30,766 nt of DNA from Myxococcota bacterium (GCA_030066475.1 JASJBO010000103.1:1-30766); one strand, 5' to 3'; numbered from the stretch's first letter, positions 1 through 9,085 are shown. A program made the numbers and translations. The notes: generated by a model from the sequence alone, not told the origin.

Positions 1-808
1 GCTTGGGCGGCCGCACCACGATCTCCTCGATGTTCACCCGTGAGGGCTGCGAGACGGCGAACAGCACGGCCTCGGCCACGTCCTCGGGCGTGCAGAGCTG
101 CTGCGCCATCAGCCCCTGCACCTTGTCGAGCACGTCGTCCGGGAGCTTGTCGCCCCGCTTCGGCTCGATCTCCACGCCCACCATCTTGCCGAGCGTGGAG
201 AGGAACTCGGGGTCGAGGTTGCGGGCGAAGTTGGTGGCGATGGCGCCGGGCATGACGTTCACGACGTTGATCGGCTCGTCCTCGAGCTCGGTGCGGAGGG
301 TGCCGCAGATGCAGTTCACGGCGTGCTTGGTGGCGCCGTAGACGCCCGAGTCGCGCCGGTGCGCGGCGACCGAGGAGATGTTGACGATGGTGCCGCCCTC
401 GCCGTGCTGGCGCATCGCGCGCACGCCGGCCTGGCAGCCCTCGAGCAGCGCGACGACGTTCACGTCGAACATCTCCCGCCAGCGCTCGGGGTCCTGCTCG
501 GCGATCTTCCCGGGGTGCGAGAGGCCGGCGTTGTTCACGAGCACGTCGAGGCGGCCCGTGTCGGCGACGGCGCGGTCGACCAGGCCCTGGATCGCGCCCG
601 GGCTGCGCACGTCCATCGCCACGCCGTCGGCCCGACCGCCGGCCTCGCGGATCTCCTTCACGGCGGCGTCGAGCGCGGCCTGGTCGCGGCCGGAGAGGAA
701 GACGTGCGCGCCCGCCCTCGCGAGCGCGGCGGCGATGGCGCGGCCGATGCCGCTCGAGGCGCCGGTGACGACGCCGGTCTTGCCGGCGAGAGCCGAGGTC
801 TGGGACAT
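1..808 (-). CDS. SDR family NAD(P)-dependent oxidoreductase (3' end cut by window)
   Basis: Reading the minus strand from an ATG at 808 gives an open frame of 269 codons that runs off the left edge without a stop. The product starts MSQTSALAGKTGVVTGASSG and has the classical short-chain dehydrogenase signatures: the Rossmann motif TGASSGIG near residues 15-22, NNAG in the middle, and the catalytic Ser...Tyr-x-x-x-Lys as SSVAAHRRDSGVYGATK. A full classical SDR is about 250 residues, so nearly all of it is present. A GGAGGAG Shine-Dalgarno lies just upstream of the ATG. The family oxidises or reduces alcohol/carbonyl substrates with NAD(P); the substrate cannot be read from sequence. It diverges from the EF-hand gene that starts at 932. 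Confidence 0.9.
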   Translation of the reverse strand, partial: MSQTSALAGKTGVVTGASSGIGRAIAAALARAGAHVFLSGRDQAALDAAVKEIREAGGRADGVAMDVRSPGAIQGLVDRAVADTGRLDVLVNNAGLSHPGKIAEQDPERWREMFDVNVVALLEGCQAGVRAMRQHGEGGTIVNISSVAAHRRDSGVYGATKHAVNCICGTLRTELEDEPINVVNVMPGAIATNFARNLDPEFLSTLGKMVGVEIEPKRGDKLPDDVLDKVQGLMAQQLCTPEDVAEAVLFAVSQPSRVNIEEIVVRPPK

Positions 809-869
809 GGGGATCTCCTCCGCTGGATTGGCCCGAGTCTAGCGAGGCGGGCGCTGTGTCCGGCGGTCT

Positions 870-898
870 TCGACAGGCGCCGCTCGACTTCCTACGCT
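870..898 (+). promoter_or_regulatory. Candidate sigma-70-type promoter for the EF-hand gene
   Basis: TCGACA at 870-875 matches five of six bases of the -35 consensus. It is followed by a 17-base spacer and TACGCT at 893-898, a weak -10 box with three of six matches. It would start transcription near 905, about 27 bases before the ATG at 932. The weak -10 keeps this tentative. Confidence 0.3.
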
Positions 899-931
899 GG
901 CTTCACAGGGAAGAGCGGAATAGGAGAGCCC

Positions 932-1222
932 ATGCGCCTAACCACCCTCGCCATCTCCGGAGCCATGGCGCTCTGCCTCGCCGGCCCCGCCCTCGCGGGC
1001 GACGGCCACGACGCCTACCGCGTGGTCCAGCACATCTTCGACGTCTCCGACACCGACCGGAGCGGCAGCCTGAGCCGCGCCGAGTACACGGCGGCCGGGC
1101 TGCAGCGCTTCGGCGTGTCGTTCGACGAGTGCGACGCCGACGGCGACGGCGAGACTACGCTGGCCGAGTACCTCGCCGTCTACGACCGCCACCACCCGTC
1201 CGAGGACCGCAGCGACGCCTGA
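932..1222 (+). CDS. Small secreted EF-hand calcium-binding protein
   Basis: This 96-residue protein begins with a clear Sec signal peptide (MRLTTLAISGAMALCLAGPA, cleavage likely after ALA near residue 22). The mature part holds two canonical EF-hand loops: DTDRSGSLSRAE and DADGDGETTLAE. In both, the liganding positions 1, 3, 5 and 12 and the Gly at position 6 are intact, so a paired calcium-binding fold is expected in the periplasm or outside the cell. The ATG at 932 is preceded by TAGGAGAG and puts the signal peptide at the N-terminus. Longer in-frame starts upstream would run through the SDR promoter region and are rejected. Role unknown; calcium buffering or signalling is only a guess. Confidence 0.88.
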   Translation: MRLTTLAISGAMALCLAGPALAGDGHDAYRVVQHIFDVSDTDRSGSLSRAEYTAAGLQRFGVSFDECDADGDGETTLAEYLAVYDRHHPSEDRSDA

Positions 1223-1257
1223 TCTGGTGGACTTCGCTCGCCTGCGGCTCGCTGCGC

Positions 1258-1272
1258 GCGCCCCCTGGGCGC
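1258..1272. terminator. Hairpin between convergent genes (possible terminator)
   Basis: GCGCCC and GGGCGC form a perfect 6-bp stem around a 3-base loop in the gap between the convergent EF-hand and tyrosinase-like genes. There is no good T-run on either side, so it is only a possible terminator. Confidence 0.3.
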
Positions 1273-1304
1273 TTGCAGGGGCTTCTGCCGAGTAGACTCC
1301 TAGC

Positions 1305-4300
1305 CTAGTCGGGGTGGTACTCGAAGCAGGCCGCCTGGCCGTCCGCCTGCTGCCCGAACAGGGGGCGGAACAGCGCGAAGTCGGGGATTCCGACGCAGCC
1401 GCCGCAGTCGAGGTCCGCGTTCGGATCGTAGCGAGCGTCGCCCCGGCAGCTGCCGAAGGCCGCTCGGAAGCGGTTGAAGTCGGGGATGCCGACGCGTCCG
1501 TCGCCATTGAGGTCGCCGTCGCAGCGGTTCCCGATGCCGTCGCGATCGGTGTCGCACTGGTCCTCGTTGGGAATGCAGCGGCAGTTGTCTTCCGGATCGA
1601 GGTGGCCGTCGAGGTCCTCGTCGACGTCGTGGAAGTGCCGCCCCGGCTGGCACTTGTCCAGCACGCCGTTGCGGTCCTCGTCGTGCGCCTCGCCGCTGGC
1701 GATCTCCTCGTGGTCCGGGATGCCGTTGGTGTTGCAGTCGAGTGGCGAAAACACCTGAATCGTGGTCTCGAAGCGGCGCGGGACCTGATCGTGCACCATC
1801 GAGCGCACCTCCACCGATACGATCGAGCGATCGCCAGGGCGCGCGTCGGGAGGGATCACGGCGTATAGCGGGATCCCGGCCTCGGGATGGTGGTCGCTCT
1901 TGCCCGAGCCGAAGCACTGGAGGTGGAACGGATCCGCGACGCCGGAGAAGAAGCTCCCCGGCACCTCGGTCAGTCCGCCCGCGGGGTCGAGGGTGCGCAG
2001 CCAGCCGCGCGTATCGCGCACGACCAGCTCGTACTGGTCCCTGGACGCGCACTGGTTGAAGACGCAGAACAGCTCGTCGAGCAGGATGCGGTCGCCTGGC
2101 TGCGGCTTGTGCCACTGACTGGCGTCGACGACGCTCGCTCCACCCACGTTCGTGCAGTGGTCGGGCCGCCCCTGCACGACCACCGAGTACTCGGCCTCGC
2201 GCACCTGCCGGCAGCCCTCCTCTTCGAGGTCGAACTGCGCGCGCAGGTGGTGGGGACCCGGTTCGAGGGCCGGGGTCGGGATCTCGACCGACCAGATGTG
2301 GTTGCCGGGCATGCGGTCGCCGTTCGTCCCGTCGTCGACCAGCGGCCAGACCTCGGTGGCGCCGCCCGGGCGCGTCAGCGTGACGCGTGCGTTCACCGCG
2401 TCGAAGCCGCCGGCCGGGCGGTTCGACTCGCTGATCCGGAAGCCCGCCTTGAGGCGCTGGCCCACCCGCACCTGCGGCCGCATGTTGAACGGCTCGACGC
2501 GGCCGAACCCCTTCACGAGCACGCTGTAGAAGTACTCCTGCGTCTCGCAGTCCGGGACGCCGGCCACGAACGGGCGCACCACCCGGCCGGTCCACACGCC
2601 CTTGCCCTCGCCTTGGTACGGGATGGGGACGTGCAGGAAGTCGTGCCGCTCGCCTCCTCCGACCTGGACCCCCGGATCCTTGCGGTCCACCCGGTTTCCG
2701 CTGGGGGTGAACAGCTCGAGCTCGAGCGCGCACTCTCGGCCGAGCCGGCTCTGGGCGTGGCCGAGCGCGACGCTGAGCCGCTCGGCGTCGGCGCAGATCG
2801 GGATCTCGAACGGCTCGCTCGCGGCCTGTCCGGGCTGCAGGAAGCCGCGCGGATCGACGGCGATGGGCCCGTCGAAGATGTGGCCGAAGGCGGTCACGAA
2901 GAACTTCTGGAGGCTCAGCGGGTCGCTCACGTCCGCCTCCGCCACGAAGATCCCGCCGTGGCGCTCGGCGACGTCGCGCAGGTTCGGCTCCTCGGCGCCG
3001 GCGCCGAACCCGACCGCGACGATCTGGGTCTGACCCACCTCGGCCGAGGTCAGGTCGGTCGGGTCGGGGCACGGCGGAGTCGGGCTGTTGCCGCCCAGGC
3101 AGGGCGTGGTGTTCTCCTTGCCGTCGGTCAGCACCAGGATCGCCTGGTGCGGGTTGGGCGCGGCCTGCGCGCCCAGCACGGCGAGCGCCTCGCGCACCCC
3201 GGCGCCGATCGAGGTGGCGCCGCCCGCCGAGATGCCGTTGAGCGCGCCCTGGAAGGTCGCGTTGGTGTCGATGCCGTCGGCCGAGACCAGACCGGTGGCG
3301 CCGATCTCGTCGGTGGCAGTGCTCGCGAAGGACACCAGGCCAATGCGGTGCCCGGCGCCGTCCAGCACCAGGTTGGCGAAGGTCCGGGCCGCCTCGCGCG
3401 CGTCGTTGAGCGCGCACGGCGACTCGCCCGGGTCGGCCGTGCCGCCCGGGCAGTTGTCGTCCATGCTCCCCGAGCGGTCGAGCACGATCACCACGTCGGT
3501 CGCCTGCAGCGACTGCCAGTTGCGGGCGACCTCGTCGAGCTTCTTGTGCGCCATCCAGAAGGCGGGGTCGCGCGAGGTGTGGAGGAAGCCGCCGATGTCG
3601 TCGCACCCGAGCGCCAGCACGCCGTTGTGGTACGAGCCGTGCCAGTTCGCCTCGAGCGCGTAGCCGACGTCGCCTAGGGTCGCGAAGCTGGCCAGGTTGC
3701 CGCCGATGAACTGCGATGGCAGGTCGTCGCAGCCGCGACACACCGTGCAGGCCTCGCCGTTGCGGGTCCCGCCGCTGCAGGTGCCCACGCCGTCGGCGTC
3801 GAGGCTGCTGCAGGTGCCGCCTCCGCAGTCGCCGGCGGCGCGGATGTTGTCGCCCGGGCTGGGCACGTCGGCGTCGCTGCAGTGGGTGAAGGCGGTGACG
3901 AAGTTCTCGTCGTCGCCCGGGACCATGGCGTCCTCGAACGGATCCCAGATCTCGAGCCGGTCGATGCCGAGCGTGCCGGTGCGGTAGTTGTCGAAGTCGA
4001 GGATGAACTGGCGGTGGAACGCCAGGAAGGCGCGGCCGTAGGTGCGCCGGTTCGCCAACGTGTTGGGCGTCGCGCAGGTGAAGGCGCCCGGGATGCAGTT
4101 GCCGCAGTGCCAGTTGCGGTGCTCGTGGCCGATCAGCTGGCCGGCCGTGGAGCCGGCCGCGAAGACGCCGTCGTCGGTGCCGGGGCCGCAGCCGGTGACC
4201 CAGGGCTGGGGATTGGTAGCCGGGAAGCCGGTGTAGACCCAGCAGAAATCCGCGGCAGCAACGGCGGGGAGCAACAGCCCGACCAAGGCCAGCGCCGGGG

Positions 4301-4418
4301 CCCAGCATCCGACGCGACGCCTCGCCGCGCTCCGCGGAGTCGCTCGGGGACCTCGGACATCCGCCACGGATGGCCCCCCGGGTGGGCTCCCCACCAGAGC
4401 CACGCGAAAGTGTACCAC
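1305..4418 (-). CDS. Large secreted tyrosinase-like / von Willebrand A / calcium-repeat protein
   Basis: A 1037-residue frame starting at a GTG. A second in-frame GTG at 4361 leaves a shorter N-region before the hydrophobic signal segment (ALALVGLLLPAVAAA, about residues 42-56) and may be the true start; neither has a strong Shine-Dalgarno. Residues about 95-305 resemble a tyrosinase/hemocyanin di-copper domain: His-rich HEHRNWH, FLAFHRQF, then WHGSYHN (HxxxH) and DPAFWMAHKKLDE. The second CuA histidine is not obvious, so activity is uncertain. Residues about 307-490 are a vWA domain with MIDAS motif DRSGS (D314, S316, S318) and TDGKEN. The C-terminus (last ~140 residues) has thrombospondin type 3/dockerin-like DxDxDG repeats such as DTDRDGIGNRCDGDLNGDG. 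Cysteine-rich throughout; extracellular. Confidence 0.72.
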   Translation of the reverse strand: MVHFRVALVGSPPGGPSVADVRGPRATPRSAARRRVGCWAPALALVGLLLPAVAAADFCWVYTGFPATNPQPWVTGCGPGTDDGVFAAGSTAGQLIGHEHRNWHCGNCIPGAFTCATPNTLANRRTYGRAFLAFHRQFILDFDNYRTGTLGIDRLEIWDPFEDAMVPGDDENFVTAFTHCSDADVPSPGDNIRAAGDCGGGTCSSLDADGVGTCSGGTRNGEACTVCRGCDDLPSQFIGGNLASFATLGDVGYALEANWHGSYHNGVLALGCDDIGGFLHTSRDPAFWMAHKKLDEVARNWQSLQATDVVIVLDRSGSMDDNCPGGTADPGESPCALNDAREAARTFANLVLDGAGHRIGLVSFASTATDEIGATGLVSADGIDTNATFQGALNGISAGGATSIGAGVREALAVLGAQAAPNPHQAILVLTDGKENTTPCLGGNSPTPPCPDPTDLTSAEVGQTQIVAVGFGAGAEEPNLRDVAERHGGIFVAEADVSDPLSLQKFFVTAFGHIFDGPIAVDPRGFLQPGQAASEPFEIPICADAERLSVALGHAQSRLGRECALELELFTPSGNRVDRKDPGVQVGGGERHDFLHVPIPYQGEGKGVWTGRVVRPFVAGVPDCETQEYFYSVLVKGFGRVEPFNMRPQVRVGQRLKAGFRISESNRPAGGFDAVNARVTLTRPGGATEVWPLVDDGTNGDRMPGNHIWSVEIPTPALEPGPHHLRAQFDLEEEGCRQVREAEYSVVVQGRPDHCTNVGGASVVDASQWHKPQPGDRILLDELFCVFNQCASRDQYELVVRDTRGWLRTLDPAGGLTEVPGSFFSGVADPFHLQCFGSGKSDHHPEAGIPLYAVIPPDARPGDRSIVSVEVRSMVHDQVPRRFETTIQVFSPLDCNTNGIPDHEEIASGEAHDEDRNGVLDKCQPGRHFHDVDEDLDGHLDPEDNCRCIPNEDQCDTDRDGIGNRCDGDLNGDGRVGIPDFNRFRAAFGSCRGDARYDPNADLDCGGCVGIPDFALFRPLFGQQADGQAACFEYHPD

Positions 4419-4442
4419 GGGTCGTCCGGCGCCGAGCCCGAA

Positions 4443-4459
4443 ATCCGCGCGCGGCGGAT
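4443..4459 (-). terminator. Hairpin between molybdoenzyme and tyrosinase-like genes
   Basis: On the minus strand ATCCGC and GCGGAT form a 6-bp stem with a 5-base loop, followed by TT and C-rich sequence. It lies in the short gap after the molybdoenzyme stop. It could attenuate or end transcription, which would leave the tyrosinase-like gene with its own promoter. Confidence 0.3.
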
Positions 4460-4476
4460 CGCGCGGGAGCCGGGCC

Positions 4477-6501
4477 TCAGGCCGGCTCCACCTCGACCGC
4501 CGCGTCGAACGCCGCCTGCCCCACGCTGAAGGGGAACAGGTCGCTGGCGGAGTCCGGCAGCGCCGCGCTGCCGGCCGTGAGGCGATTGATCCCGACCCAG
4601 CCGTCGCGCATCCATACCGTGCCGCGCTCGATGCGCCCGGTCACGCAGGCGTGCGCGGTGAACGAGCCGCGCGCGTTGTAGATGCGGATCGGTGCACCGT
4701 CCTCGATGCCGCGCGGCGCCGCGTCGTCGGGTGCGATCCACAGCTCCGGCCGGCCGCCGCGCTGGCGCAGCGTGGGCAGCGCCTGGCCGTGGTCGTAGAA
4801 GCCGTGGAAGTGGGCCAGCGTGCGTCCCTGGCGGAAGCGCAGGGGATGCTCCGGATCGTCGGCGACGGGCTCGTAGACGGGCAGCGCGGGCAGGCCCAGG
4901 TCGGCCGCGCGCTGCGAGTAGAGCTCGACCTTGCCCGACGGGGTCGGGAAGCGGTGGTTGGGGTGGCCCTGCGGCGAGACGCGCAGCGCGCGCCGGCCCG
5001 CTTCGGCGCGCAGCGCCGCCACCGTGGCGTGGCCGGTCGAGGGGTGCCCGATGATCGCGTCGATCAGGCCCGCGTCGCTCTCCCAGGGGAAGAAGTCGCC
5101 GACGCCCAGCTCGCCGGCCAGCGCGCGCAGGATGGCGCTCAGGGTCAGCGTCTCGCCCGGCGCCGGCAGCGCCTGCTCCATCAGGTAGAGATGGGTGTAG
5201 GTCATCTTGGCGCCGAGCTGCTCGAGCCAGGCGGTTGCCGGCAGCACGAGGTCGGCGTGCTGGCGGATCGTCTCGTTCGGGAAGAGGTCGTGGCAGACGA
5301 TCAGCTCGACCCGCTCGAGCCCGCGCGCCAGGCGGCCCGCGTCGGCGAACGACGAGACCATGTCGGTCCCCGTGAGCAGCAGCGCCTTGATACGGCCCGC
5401 CTCGAACGCGTCGAGCATGGCCGACATCTGCGTCGGGACGGGCCGCTGGCACGCGGGCGGCCGCTCGGGCAGCACGGCGTTGAGCCCCTGGCCGTGCGCC
5501 CAGCCGCCGTGGCGCGGGCCGAGGCCGCCGCCCGGCACGCCGAGCTTGCCGGTCAGCGCCGGCAGGCACGCGATCGCCCGCGGCGCCTGCCAGCCGTTGG
5601 CGCTCTTGTTCATCGAGCTGCCGCCGACCAGGATCGTGGCGCGGCGGGTGCGGGCGTAGTCGAGCGCCAGCCCCTCGATCGCATCGGCCGAGATGCCGGT
5701 GTGCGCGGCGGCCCACTCGGGATCGTGCGCCGCCAGGTGCGGCTTCAGCGCGTCGAAGCCGACGGTGTGCGCGGCGACGTACTCCGTGTCCACCAGGTCG
5801 CGCGCCACGATCACGTGCAGCATCGCCAGGGCCAGCGCCGCGTCGGTGCCCGGGCGGATGCGCAGCATCTGGTCGGCCTGCGCCGTGGCCTCGGTGTCGC
5901 GCACGTCGATCACTACGACGCGCGCACCGCGCCGGCGCGCGGCCACGAGGTGCGGCGCGGTGTCGGGCTGGCTCGCCAGGTTCGCGCCCCACAGGATCAC
6001 CAGGTCCGCGTGGGCCGCGACGTCCTCCTTGGTGTGCACCTCGAGCACGCCCGTGAGCCCCAGGCCGAAGCCGCCCAGGCCCCAGCAGATCATCGCGGGG
6101 TGCCACCACTGGCAGCCGTACAGGTGCGCGAAGCGGCGCGCCAGCATGCCGCCGATGCGCGTGCCGTAGTTGGTGGCGGCATCGCCGTGGCCCTGCCAGA
6201 GGGCGAGCTCGTGTGGCTCGATGGCGCGCAGCTTCGCGCTGATGCGCGCCAGCGCCTCGCTCCACGAGATGCGCTCCCACTGCGAAGAGCCGCGCTCGGG
6301 CCGCGCCAGCGGGTGCAGGAGGCGCTCCGGGCTCCCGATGATCTCCTGCGCGGCGCGCCCGCGCAGGCACAGGAAGCCCTTGCTGTCGGGGTGGTCCGGG
6401 TCGCCCTCGACGCGCACCAGCCGCTCGCCGTCCACCGTGACCCGCATCCCGCACAGGGTGGGATGGCAGCTCATCGGGCACATGGTCCGCACGGCCTTCA
6501 C
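4477..6501 (-). CDS. Molybdopterin-dependent oxidoreductase, catalytic subunit (substrate unknown)
   Basis: A 674-residue DMSO-reductase-superfamily protein. The N-terminus MKAVRTMCPMSCHPTLCG carries cysteines C8, C12 and C17, and C45 in GFLCLRG completes a [4Fe-4S] site. The pattern C-x3-C-x4-C is slightly unusual. Further on are GCQWWHPAMICWGLGGFG, where C139 is the best candidate molybdenum ligand, the cofactor-binding DLVILWGANLASQPD region, and a C-terminal molydopterin-dinucleotide-binding domain (NARGSFTAHACVTGRIERG). There is no Tat twin-arginine signal, so it is probably cytoplasmic. The start is a GTG 13 bases after gpsA; an ATG six codons later is possible. No electron-transfer or membrane subunit is adjacent. 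Formate dehydrogenase-like or BisC-like roles are possible; I cannot choose. Confidence 0.85.
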   Translation of the reverse strand: MKAVRTMCPMSCHPTLCGMRVTVDGERLVRVEGDPDHPDSKGFLCLRGRAAQEIIGSPERLLHPLARPERGSSQWERISWSEALARISAKLRAIEPHELALWQGHGDAATNYGTRIGGMLARRFAHLYGCQWWHPAMICWGLGGFGLGLTGVLEVHTKEDVAAHADLVILWGANLASQPDTAPHLVAARRRGARVVVIDVRDTEATAQADQMLRIRPGTDAALALAMLHVIVARDLVDTEYVAAHTVGFDALKPHLAAHDPEWAAAHTGISADAIEGLALDYARTRRATILVGGSSMNKSANGWQAPRAIACLPALTGKLGVPGGGLGPRHGGWAHGQGLNAVLPERPPACQRPVPTQMSAMLDAFEAGRIKALLLTGTDMVSSFADAGRLARGLERVELIVCHDLFPNETIRQHADLVLPATAWLEQLGAKMTYTHLYLMEQALPAPGETLTLSAILRALAGELGVGDFFPWESDAGLIDAIIGHPSTGHATVAALRAEAGRRALRVSPQGHPNHRFPTPSGKVELYSQRAADLGLPALPVYEPVADDPEHPLRFRQGRTLAHFHGFYDHGQALPTLRQRGGRPELWIAPDDAAPRGIEDGAPIRIYNARGSFTAHACVTGRIERGTVWMRDGWVGINRLTAGSAALPDSASDLFPFSVGQAAFDAAVEVEPA

Positions 6502-6514
6502 GGGGCGGACGCGC

Positions 6515-7516
6515 TCAGTCGGGGTCGCCCTCGGCGCCGGGCACGTGGCGGGTGAGGCCGCGGTAGGCGTCGTAGGCCGTGCGGCCCTCGTACAGCACGC
6601 CGTACACCTCGCGCGAGATCGGCAGGTCGACGCCGTGCTTGTCGCCCAGCTCCATCACGACGCGCGCGGTCTTCACGCCCTCGGCGACCTGGTTCATCTC
6701 GGCGGTGATCTCGTCGATGGTGCGGCCCTTGCCCAGCTCCTCGCCCACGTGGCGGTTGCGGCTCTGGCGGCTGGCGCAGGTCGCGATCAGGTCGCCCATG
6801 CCGGTGAGGCCGGCGAAGGTCGCCGGCTCGCCGCCCATGCCGACGCCGAGGCGCGTCAGCTCCGCCAGCCCGCGCGTGATGACGGCCGCGCGCGTGTTGT
6901 CGCCGACGCCGAGCCCGTCGCCCATGCCCGTGGCGATCGCGACCACGTTCTTGAGCGCGCCGCCGAGCTCGCAGCCGGTGACGTCGTGGTTGGTGTAGAC
7001 GCGGAAGCGGCCCGAGTTGAACACCGTCTGCACCTGGCGCGCGATCTCGAGGCGCTCGAACGCGACCACGCTCGCGGCCGCGTAGCCCGCCATGATCTCC
7101 TTGGCGAGGTTCGGGCCGGTGAGCACGCCGGCCGGCCGGTCGGGCAGCACCTCGCGAATGATCTCGGTCATGCGCATCAGCGAGCCGGGCTCGAGGCCCT
7201 TGGCCAGGCTCACGACCGGCACCCAGGGCCGGATGAAGCTGTCGACCTCGGCGAGCACGTCGCGCATGCCCTTGGACGGCACGCCCATCACGACGACGTC
7301 GGCGTCGTGCACGGCCTCCTCGAGCGAGGCGGTGGCGCGCACCGCCTCGGCGACCGGGTAGTCGGCGAGGTAGCGCTCGTTGGTGTGCTGGCGGTTCACC
7401 TCGTCGGCCGTCTCGGGCCGGCGGCACCACAGCACGGTGGGCGCGTTGCGGCTGGTGATGTGTGCGATGGTGGTTCCGAACGAGCCCGCGCCGAGCACGC
7501 CCACGCGCAACGTCAT
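6515..7516 (-). CDS. gpsA: Glycerol-3-phosphate dehydrogenase [NAD(P)+]
   Basis: A 333-residue protein of the usual GpsA length. It reduces dihydroxyacetone phosphate to sn-glycerol 3-phosphate, the backbone precursor of phospholipids, in the cytoplasm. It starts [20 protein letters not shown] with the dinucleotide-binding GAGSFG, and contains GVPSKGMR, SLAKGLE, LTGPNLAKE, the catalytic-region lysine in GGALKNVVAIATGMGDG, and LTGMGDL near the C-terminal domain. The ATG overlaps the stop of the upstream acyltransferase gene by four bases (ATGA, 7513-7516), so the two are probably translationally coupled. The frame stays open far upstream, but that part is shadow of the acyltransferase gene. 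Confidence 0.96.
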   Translation of the reverse strand: MTLRVGVLGAGSFGTTIAHITSRNAPTVLWCRRPETADEVNRQHTNERYLADYPVAEAVRATASLEEAVHDADVVVMGVPSKGMRDVLAEVDSFIRPWVPVVSLAKGLEPGSLMRMTEIIREVLPDRPAGVLTGPNLAKEIMAGYAAASVVAFERLEIARQVQTVFNSGRFRVYTNHDVTGCELGGALKNVVAIATGMGDGLGVGDNTRAAVITRGLAELTRLGVGMGGEPATFAGLTGMGDLIATCASRQSRNRHVGEELGKGRTIDEITAEMNQVAEGVKTARVVMELGDKHGVDLPISREVYGVLYEGRTAYDAYRGLTRHVPGAEGDPD

Positions 7517-8946
7517 GCCTCCTCCTCCTGGCCGAGCACCTCGAGGAAGCGCCGGCGCACGGCGTCGATCTCGTCGTCGAGGCCCTCGCGCGTCCAGTCG
7601 CGCGTTTCGATCGGCGGCAGCACCACCGCCTCGATGGTGGCGGGCCGCACCACCATGGCGTGCTTGGGCAGCGCGTCGAGCACGTTGCGGAACACGATCG
7701 GCACCACCGGCACACCCGCCTGCATCGCCATGTGGAAGGCGCCCTTCTTGAAGCGGCCCAGGCGCGGCGTGGTCGAGCGGGTGCCCTCCGGCGCGATCGC
7801 GAGCGAGCGGCCGTGGCGCAGCGCCTCGACCGCGGGCTCGAGCGCGTCGATCGCCTTCGCGGTGTTCGCGCGGTCGACGAACACGACGCCCGCGGCCGCG
7901 AACAGCGGGCCGAACACCGGGTTGGTGCGCAGCTCGGCCTTGCCCACCCCGGTGAAGTCGCGGCGCAGCAGCTTCAGCATCAGGACCATGTCGAGACCGC
8001 TCTGGTGGTTGAACACGAACACCGCCGGCCGCCGCGACCACAGGTGCTCCTCGCCCTGCACGCGCAGGTCGATGCCCGCGAGCGAGGTCGCGAGCTCGCT
8101 CCACACCGAGCTCGTGACGTTGGTGGCCTCGCGGCGCGAGCGGTTGAGCAGGCCCGCCGCCACACCGGCCCAGACCGACGGCACCAGGCTCGCGTACACC
8201 AGGCCGGTGCGGACCATGTCGTCCAGGCTGGGCGAGCCGCGGCTGTGGAAGCGCCGCACCGGCCAGGCGCGCTCCTTGGCGATCTGCGCGAGCCGGCGGT
8301 TCGGGTTGAGCGGGCGCGGCCGCCCGACGATCTCGAGCAGCGGCAGGTCCTCGTCGCTGTCGGTGTAGAACCAGCTCTGCTCGAGGTCGAGGTCGTGCTC
8401 GGCGGCCAGCTCGCGCGCGGCGTCGGCCTTGCCCTCGCCGTAGCAGGTGGGGCGCACCACGCCGCCGGTCATGATGCCGTCCTCGACCCGGAGGCGCGTG
8501 CACATCACGTGGCGGATGCCGAGGTCGCGCGCGGCGGGCTCGGCCTGGTAGCGCGTGGCGGAGGAGACGACCGCCACGGTGTGGCCGGCGTCGAGGTGCG
8601 CCCGTACGAGCGCACGCGACTCGGGGTAGATCTCGGTGGCGAGGTGCTTGTCGAAGACCTCCTGCCCCAGCTCCTCGAGGACCCGCTCCGCCAGGCCGCG
8701 ATAGGCGGCCGTGGTCGCCGACACGAAGCCCGAGAAGCCCGTCCGCCCCAGCGCGAACGAGAGCGTGCCGAGCAGCGTCCCGGCGATCTCGCGCGGCGCC
8801 ATGCGGCCCGACACGAAGCGCTCGCGGATGAACGCCGTGGCCGAGAAGCCCGCCAGCAGCGTCTGGTCGAGGTCGAAGAAGGCGCCGACCTTGGGTCCGG
8901 AGGGCCCGTTGCGGATCTCCTCGGTCAGGCGCTCGTGGAGGCTCAT
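7513..8946 (-). CDS. HAD-IB phosphatase / 1-acylglycerol-3-phosphate O-acyltransferase fusion
   Basis: A 477-residue two-domain protein. Residues about 1-215 are a HAD-IB (SerB-like) phosphatase with FFDLDQT (nucleophile D25, acid D27), VSSAT (motif II), GEGKADA with the lysine, and [12 protein letters not shown] with the metal-binding aspartates. Residues about 260-477 are a PlsC acyltransferase with [10 protein letters not shown] (catalytic HX4D), VFVDRANT, and APEGTRS. This arrangement is known from actinobacterial PlsC-type proteins such as Rv2483c. Expected role: acylation of lysophosphatidate, with the phosphatase substrate unknown. The ATG at 8946 has a GGAGGAG site; the overlap with gpsA links glycerol-3-phosphate supply and acylation. 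Divergent from the acyl-CoA dehydrogenase gene. Confidence 0.92.
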   Translation of the reverse strand: MSLHERLTEEIRNGPSGPKVGAFFDLDQTLLAGFSATAFIRERFVSGRMAPREIAGTLLGTLSFALGRTGFSGFVSATTAAYRGLAERVLEELGQEVFDKHLATEIYPESRALVRAHLDAGHTVAVVSSATRYQAEPAARDLGIRHVMCTRLRVEDGIMTGGVVRPTCYGEGKADAARELAAEHDLDLEQSWFYTDSDEDLPLLEIVGRPRPLNPNRRLAQIAKERAWPVRRFHSRGSPSLDDMVRTGLVYASLVPSVWAGVAAGLLNRSRREATNVTSSVWSELATSLAGIDLRVQGEEHLWSRRPAVFVFNHQSGLDMVLMLKLLRRDFTGVGKAELRTNPVFGPLFAAAGVVFVDRANTAKAIDALEPAVEALRHGRSLAIAPEGTRSTTPRLGRFKKGAFHMAMQAGVPVVPIVFRNVLDALPKHAMVVRPATIEAVVLPPIETRDWTREGLDDEIDAVRRRFLEVLGQEEEA

Positions 8947-9085
8947 CGCGCTCCTCCGGGTCCAGGGGGGCGGACCGCAGGCACCCGGCAGGGTACACCG
9001 CCCGAGGGGTCGCGCGCCCGACGGTCGCCCCGGGAGCCGCGTGGTAGCGTCTCTCGCGCAGGCCGGAGGCAGCCAGGAGGTCACC

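Noticed and set aside
1887..3677. Long plus-strand open frame of about 600 codons
   Set aside because: It is antisense to the tyrosinase-like/vWA gene, has Arg/Ala/Val-rich composition without recognisable motifs, and arises from GC-rich third positions.
8947..9085. Sigma-70 promoters in the divergent acyltransferase/acyl-CoA dehydrogenase gap
   Set aside because: A promoter must lie here, but no -35/-10 pair stands out in the GC-rich sequence.
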